A DNA stretch of 14,592 nucleotides. It comes from an uncultured Bacteroidales bacterium. GTDB taxonomy: Bacteria; Bacteroidota; Bacteroidia; Bacteroidales; WCHB1-69. The position numbers and the translations under genes are program-made. Every line of letters begins with the position of its first letter. Position 1 is the stretch's first letter. The stretch covers positions 1 to 14,592 of the forward strand of contig CALDIA010000098.1 of NCBI GenBank assembly GCA_937901455.1, written 5' to 3'. Positions 6,091 to 13,774 of the stretch are shown piece by piece. Below the pieces are notes generated by a model. That model saw nothing but the letters and a program-made list of their open reading frames with translations, was not told the origin of the DNA and did no database searches.

Positions 6091-7242
6091 TTATTTTATT
6101 GATTGTTCGTTAGTTGCTGTTTCATTTTCCGCCACTGCCTCCCGAAACATCTCCTCACAGAGACGTACAGATTCATCAATATTGTATTTTCTGGCGAAAT
6201 CAGCATACTCCACCTCCATGCGTGCTTTCTCGTCTGGATGGTCAAGCCACCAATCGATGGCGCGAGCCAGATCCTTAGGCCGTCCAGGGGCAAAGAGCGA
6301 GCGTCCATCCAAAGCAAACTGCGGTGTGGCACTGTCTTCAGAATTGGCTATGATCGGCACCAAGCCTGTAGCGAACGCTTCAATACAACTGATTGCCTCG
6401 CTTTCCATGTCAGATGCATGAACATACAGATCTGCTTGTGAGAGCAAATGGATGAGTTCCTCTTTTGACAGAAAAACGAATTGCGGGGCATTCACCAACT
6501 GTTTTCCCAGTTTCACATATTCATCGTATTTGGGACCTTTGCCGGCGAAGACAAGCTGTATTCGGTCTGCATACTTGCTGAACGGGACTGCTGAGATAAT
6601 TACATCCTGCCGTTTCTCTTCTGAAAGACGTCCTACCATAACGATAAGAATCTTGCCTTCGTATTGCGGGTCTTTAGGATGTTTGGTATAGACGAAAGCA
6701 GGATCGATGCCATTGCTGATGACATGGATTTTTGCCTTATATCCATGCTCAATCAATTGGTCGGCCATAAACTGCGAAGGAGTATGAATATGAGTAAAAC
6801 GTCTGTAAAGCACGTAGTCGAACACTCTGTAAAAGCTGTCGTTTACGCGTTTCACTTTTCCCAACCCTACCGACGAGGTCATGTTCTCAGGCTGGATATG
6901 GAAGGCTGCGGTAGAAGGCTTATGCATTTGGTCGGCCACATACTTGGCGGCTGTATCCAATGCGAATGGCATCATACAATGTACCACATCTGCCCATCCG
7001 ACTGCCTCTCGGATAATATCCAAGTCCACCTGCGCAAACTGGAAACCATGCGAGTGAATCAGGTCGTTGAACAGCGGCACCTTAAACTCCTTAAGTACAA
7101 ACTTGTCAGGCGCCGGATCACCCGTCGTGAGGATTTTCACCTCATTGCCATGTTCACGCAGCACGGAGGTAAAACGCTGTGCGGAGATGGAGGTACCATT
7201 ATTGTTGGTATCGTAAGTATCGATAACGAGCAAAATTTTCAT
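6091..7242 (-). CDS. Glycosyltransferase family 4 (GT-B fold)
   Basis: A 383-residue GT-B glycosyltransferase, cytoplasmic or peripherally membrane-bound. The N-terminal acceptor domain begins MKILLVIDTYDTNNNGTSIS with the Gly-rich first loop. The linker is VISNGID at 174-180. The donor domain has VMVGRLSEEKR at 201-211, FAGKGP at 232-237 and the retaining GT4 signature E280-x7-E288 (ESEAISCIEAF), followed by GLVPI. It should transfer a sugar from a nucleotide-sugar donor with retention of configuration. The overall pattern resembles GT4 enzymes that glycosylate lipids such as diacylglycerol, but the acceptor is not determined by sequence alone. It has its own promoter at 7269-7299. The low-complexity Asn, Thr and Glu tail after ~370 is unlikely to be catalytic. 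Confidence 0.93.
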   Translation of the reverse strand: MKILLVIDTYDTNNNGTSISAQRFTSVLREHGNEVKILTTGDPAPDKFVLKEFKVPLFNDLIHSHGFQFAQVDLDIIREAVGWADVVHCMMPFALDTAAKYVADQMHKPSTAAFHIQPENMTSSVGLGKVKRVNDSFYRVFDYVLYRRFTHIHTPSQFMADQLIEHGYKAKIHVISNGIDPAFVYTKHPKDPQYEGKILIVMVGRLSEEKRQDVIISAVPFSKYADRIQLVFAGKGPKYDEYVKLGKQLVNAPQFVFLSKEELIHLLSQADLYVHASDMESEAISCIEAFATGLVPIIANSEDSATPQFALDGRSLFAPGRPKDLARAIDWWLDHPDEKARMEVEYADFARKYNIDESVRLCEEMFREAVAENETATNEQSIK

Positions 7243-7268
7243 ATAGTTAATATATTTTTAATTGATGG

Positions 7269-7299
7269 CAAAATTACTATTTTTCCATTATATATACAA
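7269..7299 (-). promoter_or_regulatory. Promoter of the GT4 gene
   Basis: On the minus strand TTG (7297-7299) is followed after exactly 20 nt by TAATTTTG (7269-7276), matching both halves of the Bacteroidales consensus. The leader to the ATG at 7242 would be about 20 nt. This is one of the two promoters here with a well-placed -33, and it separates the gene from the dinB unit upstream. Confidence 0.72.
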
Positions 7300-7373
7300 C
7301 TGAATGATCACAAATGCTGTTTTGCTCTATTTTCAAGATTGCTGGGCACGCCACATAACTTGCTTGCATGATG

Positions 7374-7571
7374 TTACTGTTGGTGTTCAGCCAAGCCTTG
7401 CGGAGCACTTAGGCTTTGTATTCCATAACATTCCCCGATGCTTGTCTCCATGTAGGCAGCAAAATCAACGTGGTAGTGGTGCAGACATATTCTGAACTCG
7501 CTGAACGCACCTGGCAGACCATTATTGAGGATGAGGCGCCAAGGATTTAGCATTGTCCGATAATTCCTCAC
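7374..7571 (-). CDS. Small ORF of 65 residues overlapping the dinB stop
   Basis: I do not recognise this ORF. A GTG start at 7571-7569 overlaps the dinB stop TGA as GTGA, an arrangement typical of translational coupling. The product contains NPWRLILNNGLPGAFSEF and then ICLHHYHVDFAAYMETS and ends with LAEHQQ. It has no clear membrane segment or motif. Codon choice looks plausible for coding. It fills most of the ~270 nt between dinB and the GT4 promoter. It could be a small protein made with DinB, a decayed gene, or a chance frame. Confidence 0.35.
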   Translation of the reverse strand: MRNYRTMLNPWRLILNNGLPGAFSEFRICLHHYHVDFAAYMETSIGECYGIQSLSAPQGLAEHQQ

Positions 7572-8641
7572 CAGTCAAACGACAGTTCCGGCTCTATCTG
7601 TGCCTCAGGGGCCACGATTGGACTGGTGACAGTCAATCCGAGCAGTCGTACCGACCGTCCCTCCAGATCCACTTCCTCAAGTAGCTTGCCGGCTATCTCC
7701 AGAATTTCGTCCATGCTTTCTATGGCTGACACACCTGTATAGCTCCGTGTTATCTGTCTGAAATCACCGTATTTGATCTTCAGCACCAAGGCTCGGCCCT
7801 TGAAGTTGCTCTTTTCCAAACGGCGCACCAGTTCGGTGGCCAGCGGGGTTAGCTGATACACCATTTCTTCGTAAGTAGTCAAGTCTTCCGCATACGTCCG
7901 CTCGCATCCCACCGACTTACGCACCCACTCGGTGATCACTGGACGCTGGTCTATGCCGCGGGCAAAATCGTAAAACACCTTACCCATCTTGCCAAACTCG
8001 CGGGTAAGTATGGCGAGTGGCACATCGCGCAACTCTTTACCATTGGTAATGCCTAAGCGATGCATCTTCTCGGCCGTCTTCTCCCCCACTCCCCAGAAAC
8101 GTTCAATCTTAAGCCGGTCAATGAAATCAATCGCCCTGTCGGGATGCACCACACACAGGCCGTTTGGTTTGCGGTAATCGCTGGCCACTTTGGCCAAAAA
8201 CTTGCAATAGCTCCCCCCCGCCGATGCGGTTAATCCCGTTGTATCAAAGATCTGCTGCTTGATTTCTTTGGCTATATCCATCGCCAACGGGATAGACTTT
8301 TTATTGCTCGTCACATCCAGATAGGCTTCATCAAGACTAAGCGGCTCGACAAGGTCGGTATAGTTGCGAAAGATGGTATGTATCTGGGCCGAAACTTCCT
8401 TGTAGCGGTTGTAATGCCCTTCCACCACAACCAAATGCGGACAGAGCCGATGGGCAGTGGCGACGGCCATGGCAGAATGAACCCCAAATTTGCGGGCTTC
8501 GTAGTTGGCCGTCGCCACCACACCCCGCGGCCCGTCATAACCCACCACTACCGGATGACCCTTCAGCAACGGATTGTCGTGTTCCTCAACTGAAACGAAG
8601 AACGCATCCATGTCAATATGTATGATCTTACGATATTGCAA
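7568..8641 (-). CDS. dinB: DNA polymerase IV (Y-family translesion polymerase)
   Basis: A 357-residue Y-family polymerase that copies past damaged template bases. The palm has IHIDMDAFFVSVE with the metal ligand near Asp10 and a Phe-Phe steric-gate region at 14-15, and SLDEAYLDV with catalytic Asp104 and Glu105. The helix-hairpin-helix region is FWGVGEKTAEKMHRLGI, and the little finger follows with GCERTY. The C-terminus ELSFDW is a plausible beta-clamp binding tail. The only start that keeps the N-terminus is TTG at 8641-8639; the next ATG is within the IDMD motif. A TGA lies in frame two codons upstream and ends the small ORF at 8645-8779, so initiation probably depends on translation of that ORF. 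No recognisable LexA box is visible. Confidence 0.97.
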   Translation of the reverse strand: MQYRKIIHIDMDAFFVSVEEHDNPLLKGHPVVVGYDGPRGVVATANYEARKFGVHSAMAVATAHRLCPHLVVVEGHYNRYKEVSAQIHTIFRNYTDLVEPLSLDEAYLDVTSNKKSIPLAMDIAKEIKQQIFDTTGLTASAGGSYCKFLAKVASDYRKPNGLCVVHPDRAIDFIDRLKIERFWGVGEKTAEKMHRLGITNGKELRDVPLAILTREFGKMGKVFYDFARGIDQRPVITEWVRKSVGCERTYAEDLTTYEEMVYQLTPLATELVRRLEKSNFKGRALVLKIKYGDFRQITRSYTGVSAIESMDEILEIAGKLLEEVDLEGRSVRLLGLTVTSPIVAPEAQIEPELSFDW

Positions 8642-8644
8642 TAG

Positions 8645-8779
8645 TCAGGCGAACCAATCCGTAGTAAGTTTATCGAATAAATTGCATTCTAAAGCAAGGT
8701 CCCTCTTCAGCCATAATGCACAAAACAGTATTAGTGCAGCCGTTGACACGCGGGCTACCATCGAAAAGAATACTTTCAT
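8645..8779 (-). CDS. Small membrane-like ORF of 44 residues ahead of dinB, same frame
   Basis: The predicted product begins MKVFFSMVARV, has a hydrophobic segment at residues ~11-24 (VSTAALILFCALWL) and ends LFDKLTTDWFA. Positive residues flank the hydrophobic part (K2, R10, K25, R26), as expected for a single-span membrane protein. A -7 box at 8805-8812 places the transcript start about 20 nt before this ATG, so ribosomes should meet this ORF first. Its TGA (8647-8645) is separated from the dinB TTG by one codon in the same frame. The function is unknown; a leader peptide that couples translation to dinB, or a small protein of its own, both fit. It could also be an ancestral extension cut by a stop mutation, though DinB proteins are not normally membrane-anchored. 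Confidence 0.5.
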   Translation of the reverse strand: MKVFFSMVARVSTAALILFCALWLKRDLALECNLFDKLTTDWFA

Positions 8780-8804
8780 CTATCTTTATTCATTTTAAGG
8801 ACGG

Positions 8805-8812
8805 CAAATATA
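8805..8812 (-). promoter_or_regulatory. -7 promoter box for the small ORF/dinB unit
   Basis: The minus strand reads TATATTTG, an exact TAnnTTTG, 25 nt upstream of the ATG at 8779. The -33 position has no clear TTG. No other box is visible between here and dinB. Confidence 0.6.
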
Positions 8813-8920
8813 CACTTTTTTTGAGATAAAAATCCTTATCAGCCGTTGTTCCTAATACCCTTAGGGCTCCAAGAAACGTCATCCTATTCGGAATAAAACA
8901 GTGGTGAGATAGTTTCTATA

Positions 8921-8960
8921 GGAGGCAATATATCGGTTCCTTTTATTTACTATCGCCTCC
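8921..8960 (-). other. Hairpin spanning the MFS gene stop codon
   Basis: On the minus strand GGAGGCGATA (8960-8951) pairs with TATTGCCTCC (8930-8921): nine Watson-Crick pairs and one G-U, with a 20-nt loop holding the stop codon. No T-tract follows directly, so it is not a standard intrinsic terminator. The G-U pair forms only on the minus-strand RNA. The remaining ~110 nt up to the promoter at 8805-8812 shows nothing I can name. Confidence 0.4.
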
Positions 8961-10133
8961 ATTTTCTGGTGGCAAACTTTGGAAATGCCTGGTAGCAAAC
9001 ACCTGAATAAGAAAAATGACACAGAGAAGGATACCTACTTTATAAGGAGCCATAAAGTCGCCCGCACCGAAAAGAGCCTTCGACAAGGGGGTGACAATAA
9101 TGGGCGAGATAAACTGGCCAAAATAGAGTGCGGCGGAGAGCAACGGCATAACCGTGGTGGCTGAGTTGCGTCCACCTTTAATGCTGGCAATAGTGTTCAA
9201 ATAGGGAACTCCAATGCCGTTGGCCAAGCCGATGCAGCAAGAGCCCAGGATAACCATCGCTACTGAAGGCACGAGATATGCGGCGTAACCGAACAGAAAA
9301 AGCACAGGTGCAAAATACTTCATAGCCTTTCTGAAGCGGTCCATCAAGAAGCCGAATGCCAGTCCCACGAAGAAGGCCACGACATCTAAGCCAACCATGA
9401 TCATTGTGACGCTTTGTGTGGATAGAGACGTCTGCCGAGAAGCTATAATGGCAAAGTTGGTAGGAAAGATGAAGAAAATCATCATGAGCAGAAGCATGCC
9501 TATCACAGAGGGATGAAACTTGAGTAGTTGCCGGGGCTGGAAAGGGACACCGCGTTTGTTGGTTGAACCCAACTGTGCATCAGGCAACCATAGCCACACC
9601 ATCACCAAGGCAATAAGACCTAACAAATAGACCAGAAAAGCATAGTTCCACGCAAAAGAGGCCAGCAAGCCCGCCAAGAGCGTGGCCACCACCCCACCCA
9701 TCTGGTTCATCGCCGCCGACAGGCCCATCAACCGGGCCTGTTCCTCCGGGGGAAAATAGTAGGCCAACAAACCTGTGGAAAGAGGCATTATGAGTCCAAC
9801 ACTGACACCCAGCAGGGCCCTGAACACCAACAGCAATCCAATGTCGTCCACAAAAAAGCAACCGGCCCCGGCTGCGACATAAAGCAGTAATCCAACAATG
9901 GCAATGGCACGCGTGCGCAAACAGCGACTGATTGGGAGAAAAAAGAGGTTTGTAATAATAATTAGCAAAGCAGGCATGCTGACAATGAATTGTATCAGCA
10001 AAGCAGGAGCGTCTGAAAAATGGTTCTTGATAATGCCCAATGCAGGGGCGATAGCGGCTCCAGCCATCACAGTAAGCAACGACATGGAGAGAATGGTGGC
10101 CGTCACTCGTCTTGAAACACTTGTTCTTGTCAT
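8943..10133 (-). CDS. MFS transporter
   Basis: A 396-residue inner-membrane transporter with about 12 hydrophobic segments, normal for the major facilitator superfamily. The cytoplasmic loop between helices 2 and 3 (PISRCLRTRAIAIVG) keeps only a weak form of motif A, while the matching loop in the second half, GFLMDRFRK, is a good match. FRALLGVSVGLIMPLSTGL is the typical helix 4 Arg-containing motif B, and the helix 5 region has MNQMGGVVATLLAGLLA. A long central loop (LPDAQLGSTNKRG) divides two six-helix halves. The substrate cannot be assigned; related Bacteroidetes proteins are usually annotated as drug or sugar efflux carriers on weak evidence. It has its own promoter at 10208-10237 and a leader of ~70 nt. 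The stop codon lies inside a predicted hairpin. Confidence 0.93.
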   Translation of the reverse strand: MTRTSVSRRVTATILSMSLLTVMAGAAIAPALGIIKNHFSDAPALLIQFIVSMPALLIIITNLFFLPISRCLRTRAIAIVGLLLYVAAGAGCFFVDDIGLLLVFRALLGVSVGLIMPLSTGLLAYYFPPEEQARLMGLSAAMNQMGGVVATLLAGLLASFAWNYAFLVYLLGLIALVMVWLWLPDAQLGSTNKRGVPFQPRQLLKFHPSVIGMLLLMMIFFIFPTNFAIIASRQTSLSTQSVTMIMVGLDVVAFFVGLAFGFLMDRFRKAMKYFAPVLFLFGYAAYLVPSVAMVILGSCCIGLANGIGVPYLNTIASIKGGRNSATTVMPLLSAALYFGQFISPIIVTPLSKALFGAGDFMAPYKVGILLCVIFLIQVFATRHFQSLPPENGGDSK

Positions 10134-10207
10134 AAATCAATCGGAGTTTTCGAGGCGCACCTCACACAGCTCTACCAAGCTGCTTCAAAGGGTTAAAAAT
10201 CGAGCGG

Positions 10208-10237
10208 CAAAAGTACATTTTTTTTCAACAAGACAAT
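10208..10237 (-). promoter_or_regulatory. Promoter of the MFS gene
   Basis: On the minus strand ATTG (10234-10237) precedes TACTTTTG (10208-10215) by 18 nt, an exact TAnnTTTG with a slightly short spacer. The ATG is 75 nt downstream, so the leader is the longest in the window. Confidence 0.6.
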
Positions 10238-10313
10238 ATTCGGCAAACCATTCCGTTTCCTCTGCATCACAATCTTTCGTCAAGATGAAGTAAATCGTTG
10301 TCTTTCCCGCCTG

Positions 10314-10364
10314 CACCAAAAATAAAATACGCAGATTGGCTCTCTCCCTGCTATTATGATCTGC
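10314..10364 (-). terminator. Weak candidate terminator after the PurF gene
   Basis: On the minus strand GCAGAT (10364-10359) pairs with ATCTGC (10336-10331), followed by a T-rich run GTATTTTATTTTT. The 6-bp stem and 22-nt loop are poor, but it lies ~35 nt after the stop at 10400 and upstream of the MFS promoter. The rest of 10134-10399 holds no further gene that I can support. Confidence 0.35.
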
Positions 10365-10399
10365 CTTGGGCGTCGTGCAGAAAAATATTCATGTCAAAA

Positions 10400-12142
10400 T
10401 CAAGTGCGGCTGTCCATATAGTTTATGAAGGCGGTATTGCAAAGTTTCGTGCCGCCAAGTGTGGGATAACGACCGGTAAAATACCAGTCGCCCGGATGAT
10501 TGGGACAGGCCTTGTGCAAACCTTCAATGCTTTGGAAAACAATCTCGACGGGGGCCTGCATATCCGCTGGACGGAGCAGTTCGACTATTTTTCGATTGAT
10601 TTCATCAACAGTGAATGGGGCATAAATGGCGCGGACACGGTTTTGCATCTCCTCTTTCGGCTTCTGCAACTCCAGCTTGCAGGCTTGGTAGGTGTCGGCA
10701 AGCAGCTGCCCCATGCCTCGCTCCTCTATTAATGCCATCGTGGCACGAAAGGCACAGAACTCCTCTAATCGGGCCATATCGATACCATAATAGTCGGGGT
10801 AGCGGATCTGCGGTGAACTTGACACGATTACAATTTTATTGGGATGCAGACGATCTAGAATCTTGAAGATGCTCTCGCGAAGGGTGGTACCTCGAACAAT
10901 CGAGTCGTCAATGACTACGAGGTTATCCTGGTATGGTCGCAGTGAGCCGTAACTGATATCATAGACATGGGCTGCAAGATCGTTGCGTTCGCTATTGTCG
11001 GCGATAAAAGTGCGCAGCTTGATATCCTTCCAGACCACCTTTTCTGTCCGCACTGTGAAGCCCTGTTTACGGAGACCATCAGTCATACCATAGTAGGCTA
11101 CCTCAGCTGTGTTGGGGATATAGGAGAAGACCGTGTTTTCAAGATTTCCGTCAATAGCCTTCAGGATAGATGGCGTCAGCTGCTCGCCTAACCGCTTACG
11201 TTCCTGATAGATATCGCCATCAGAGCCCCTGCTGAAATAGATGCGTTCGAAAGAACACGCGCTGGGCTGTTGGGGAGGCATGATTTGTTCTAAGCGGCAG
11301 TCCCCGTTCTTGTGCACGATGAGTGCATAGCCGGGTTTCAGCTCGCAAATATCTCCGGTGGAGAGGGAGAAGGTGGTCTGTAGGACGGGCCGCTCACTGG
11401 CAAGTGCCACCATCTCGTCATCGCGATAGTAAAACGCAGGCCGGATGCCCCAAGGGTCACGCACGGAAAACATTTCCCCGCTACCTGTCAGACCGCACAT
11501 CACGTAGCCGCCGTCGTAATGCTTCATCGTGGTTTTCAACACATTCGCCATCTCAACATGTTCCTCGATATACTGTGTAATGTCAAGACCTTCCAGTCCA
11601 TTCGCCTTGGCTTTCTCAAATAAACGTTCCACTTCCCGGTCCAGCCGGTGCCCCATCAGTTCGAGCGTGATGTACGAGTCCCCATAAATACGTGGCGACT
11701 GTCCTTGAGCCGTCAGGAACTGGAAGACCTCGTCGATGTTTGTCATGTTAAAGTTTCCGCACAGGCAAAGATTTTTGGCTCTCCAATTATTTCGTCGCAG
11801 GAAAGGGTGCACAAATGTCAGCCCGCTTTTGCCAGTGGTTGAGTAGCGCAGATGCCCCATCAGCAGTTCTCCAGCCATTTCCTCCGTCACGCGCGAAAAA
11901 ATTTCCGAAATGGCATCCTTGCCTTCAGCCTTTTCGCGGAACATATACTCCTTCCCCGGTTTTTTGTTCAGGCTTACGGAAGCGATGCCAGCGCCCTCTT
12001 GCCCACGATTGTGTTGTTTCTCCATCATCAGATAGAGCTTGTTGAACCCGTAGGCCCAGGTACCGTATTTCTTTTCGTAGTAGTCCAGCGGCTTCAGCAG
12101 GCGAATCATGGCCACACCGCACTCATGTTTCAGTTGTTCCAT
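10400..12142 (-). CDS. Amidophosphoribosyltransferase family protein (PurF-like)
   Basis: Predicted glutamine PRPP amidotransferase, the first step of purine synthesis: PRPP plus glutamine gives phosphoribosylamine. The start MEQLKHECGVAM puts the N-terminal-nucleophile Cys at residue 8. The glutaminase domain has HNRGQEGAGIA, LRYSTTGK, LCGNFN and RDPWGIRP (~228-235). The phosphoribosyltransferase domain has FERIYFSRGSDGDIY, SYIPNTAEV, the PRPP loop VVIDDSIVRGTT (~409-420) and YYGIDMAR. The C-terminus has HPGDWYFTGRYPT and lacks the Cys pattern that holds an Fe-S cluster in B. subtilis PurF. At 580 residues it is shorter than the ~628-residue Bacteroides relative I recall. I prefer the ATG at 12142, 5 nt after the pyrG stop; the ATG at 12157 would overlap pyrG. 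Bacteroidetes often carry a second, shorter PurF, so this copy may be a paralogue. Confidence 0.92.
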   Translation of the reverse strand: MEQLKHECGVAMIRLLKPLDYYEKKYGTWAYGFNKLYLMMEKQHNRGQEGAGIASVSLNKKPGKEYMFREKAEGKDAISEIFSRVTEEMAGELLMGHLRYSTTGKSGLTFVHPFLRRNNWRAKNLCLCGNFNMTNIDEVFQFLTAQGQSPRIYGDSYITLELMGHRLDREVERLFEKAKANGLEGLDITQYIEEHVEMANVLKTTMKHYDGGYVMCGLTGSGEMFSVRDPWGIRPAFYYRDDEMVALASERPVLQTTFSLSTGDICELKPGYALIVHKNGDCRLEQIMPPQQPSACSFERIYFSRGSDGDIYQERKRLGEQLTPSILKAIDGNLENTVFSYIPNTAEVAYYGMTDGLRKQGFTVRTEKVVWKDIKLRTFIADNSERNDLAAHVYDISYGSLRPYQDNLVVIDDSIVRGTTLRESIFKILDRLHPNKIVIVSSSPQIRYPDYYGIDMARLEEFCAFRATMALIEERGMGQLLADTYQACKLELQKPKEEMQNRVRAIYAPFTVDEINRKIVELLRPADMQAPVEIVFQSIEGLHKACPNHPGDWYFTGRYPTLGGTKLCNTAFINYMDSRT

Positions 12143-12147
12143 ATCAG

Positions 12148-13743
12148 TTAGATGCATGCTTTAATGAATGACATAAACAGCGGGTGCGGATGAAGCACCG
12201 TAGAACTGTATTCCGGGTGGAATTGCGTGCCTATATACCAGCGCTTTTCCGGGATTTCCACAATCTCCACCAAGTTGGCGGCAGGATTAACCCCTACACA
12301 CTTCATCCCCTTTGCTTCATACTCTTTCGCATAGGCGTTGTTAAATTCGTAGCGATGTCTGTGTCTCTCCTTGATGAGTGTCACCTCGCCGTAGGCCTCG
12401 TAAACACGGCTATCCTTCAGCAATTCGCACTCGTACGCGCCCAATCGCATAGTACCGCCTATTTGTGTGATATTCTTCTGCTCCTCCATGATGTCGATGA
12501 CGTTGTGTGGGGTCTGGCTGTCCATTTCACGACTATTGGCGTCTTTGTACCCCAGTACATTACGGGCAAACTCAATCACCATCATCTGCATTCCAAGACA
12601 AATGCCGAAGGTGGGAATATCATGGGTTCGGGTATATTCGGCAGCGACGATTTTGCCTTCAATGCCGCGCTGTCCGAAGCCGGGGCAGATGACGACACCC
12701 GATAGTCCTTCGAGTTTTTCAGTCACATTCCGACTGGTTATTTCTTCGCTGTTGATGAAATGGAGTTTTGCCTTCACATCGTTGTAGATGCCAGCCAGGT
12801 TAAGGCTTTCGCGGATGCTCTTGTAGGCGTCTTGCAGGTCGTACTTGCCCACGAGCCCGATGTGCACCTCGCGTACGGCACCGCGTTGTTTGTCGAGGAA
12901 ATCGTGCCACGGCCCCATGGCCGGGGTCTCTCCGACTGGAATGCCTATCTTTCGCAGGATAGCAGCGTCAAGTCCCTGGCGCTGCATGCTTACCGGCACC
13001 TCATAGATACTGGGCAGGTCCTCGCTTTGCACCACGCACTCCAAATCAACGTTGCAGAATGAAGCCACTTTCATGCGCACGTGGTCATCGAGATGGCGCT
13101 CTGTGCGTAGCACGAGGATGTCAGGCTGTATTCCCATTCCCTGCAACTCCTTCACACTGTGCTGCGTCGGCTTGGTCTTCAGCTCACCGGCAGCCTTCAG
13201 GTAGGGCACATAGGTCAGATGCACGCACACGGCGTCTCGTCCGAGTTGCCAGCGCAGCTGCCGGATGGCCTCCATGAAGGGGGCACTCTCTATGTCGCCG
13301 ATAGTGCCGCCCACCTCGGTAATGACGAAGTCCAGATGCTCGTCATGCTCGTCCTCACGCAGCATCCGGCGCTTTATCTCATCCGTGATATGCGGAACCA
13401 CCTGGATGGTCTTGCCCAGATAGTCGCCGTGACGCTCGCGGTCAATCACCGTTTTGTAGATGCGCCCCGTGGTGACGGAGTTGTTACGCGTAGTGTGTAT
13501 GCCCGTGAACCGTTCATAATGCCCCAGATCAAGGTCAGTCTCCATGCCATCGACCGTCACGTAGCATTCCCCATGCTCGTAAGGATTTAGTGTCCCCGGA
13601 TCAATATTGATATATGGGTCAAATTTCTGAATGGTAATCTTGTAGCCGCGTGCTTGCAGCAACTTGCCTATGCTGGCGGAAATAATGCCTTTTCCTAATG
13701 ACGAAACAACCCCGCCCGTTACGAAAATGTACTTTGTATCCAT
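12148..13743 (-). CDS. pyrG: CTP synthase
   Basis: Full-length CTP synthase of 531 residues, which makes CTP from UTP, ATP and glutamine in the cytoplasm. The amidoligase domain starts KYIFVTGGVVSSLGKG (4-19, P-loop) and has KFDPYINIDPGTLNPYEHGE (40-59), DLDLGHYERF, EVGGTIGDIES (143-153) and KTKPTQHSVKEL. The class I glutaminase domain has the oxyanion strand CPGFGQRG, nucleophile Cys382 in FGICLGMQ, and His509 and Glu511 in QFHPEYSS. The open frame extends upstream to 13932, but those 63 residues are AT-rich, contain the promoter box at 13767-13774 and do not belong to the family, so MDTKYIF at 13743 is the start. It is the first gene of an operon with the PurF-like gene, which starts 5 nt after its stop. 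Confidence 0.98.
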   Translation of the reverse strand: MDTKYIFVTGGVVSSLGKGIISASIGKLLQARGYKITIQKFDPYINIDPGTLNPYEHGECYVTVDGMETDLDLGHYERFTGIHTTRNNSVTTGRIYKTVIDRERHGDYLGKTIQVVPHITDEIKRRMLREDEHDEHLDFVITEVGGTIGDIESAPFMEAIRQLRWQLGRDAVCVHLTYVPYLKAAGELKTKPTQHSVKELQGMGIQPDILVLRTERHLDDHVRMKVASFCNVDLECVVQSEDLPSIYEVPVSMQRQGLDAAILRKIGIPVGETPAMGPWHDFLDKQRGAVREVHIGLVGKYDLQDAYKSIRESLNLAGIYNDVKAKLHFINSEEITSRNVTEKLEGLSGVVICPGFGQRGIEGKIVAAEYTRTHDIPTFGICLGMQMMVIEFARNVLGYKDANSREMDSQTPHNVIDIMEEQKNITQIGGTMRLGAYECELLKDSRVYEAYGEVTLIKERHRHRYEFNNAYAKEYEAKGMKCVGVNPAANLVEIVEIPEKRWYIGTQFHPEYSSTVLHPHPLFMSFIKACI

Positions 13744-13766
13744 AAAAAATATCTTTTTATGGACCG

Positions 13767-13774
13767 CAAAAATA
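13767..13774 (-). promoter_or_regulatory. -7 promoter box for the pyrG-purF operon
   Basis: The minus strand reads TATTTTTG, an exact TAnnTTTG, 23 nt upstream of the ATG at 13743, giving a leader under 20 nt. The -33 is unclear. A leader this short leaves no room for a pyrG-type attenuator after the start site. Confidence 0.6.

Noticed and set aside
10140..10205. tRNA-like stretch CAGCTTGGTAGAGCTG on the minus strand upstream of the MFS gene
   Set aside because: It resembles a D-arm only. No acceptor stem, anticodon arm or T-arm (GTTCGA-type) can be placed around it, so it is leader sequence.
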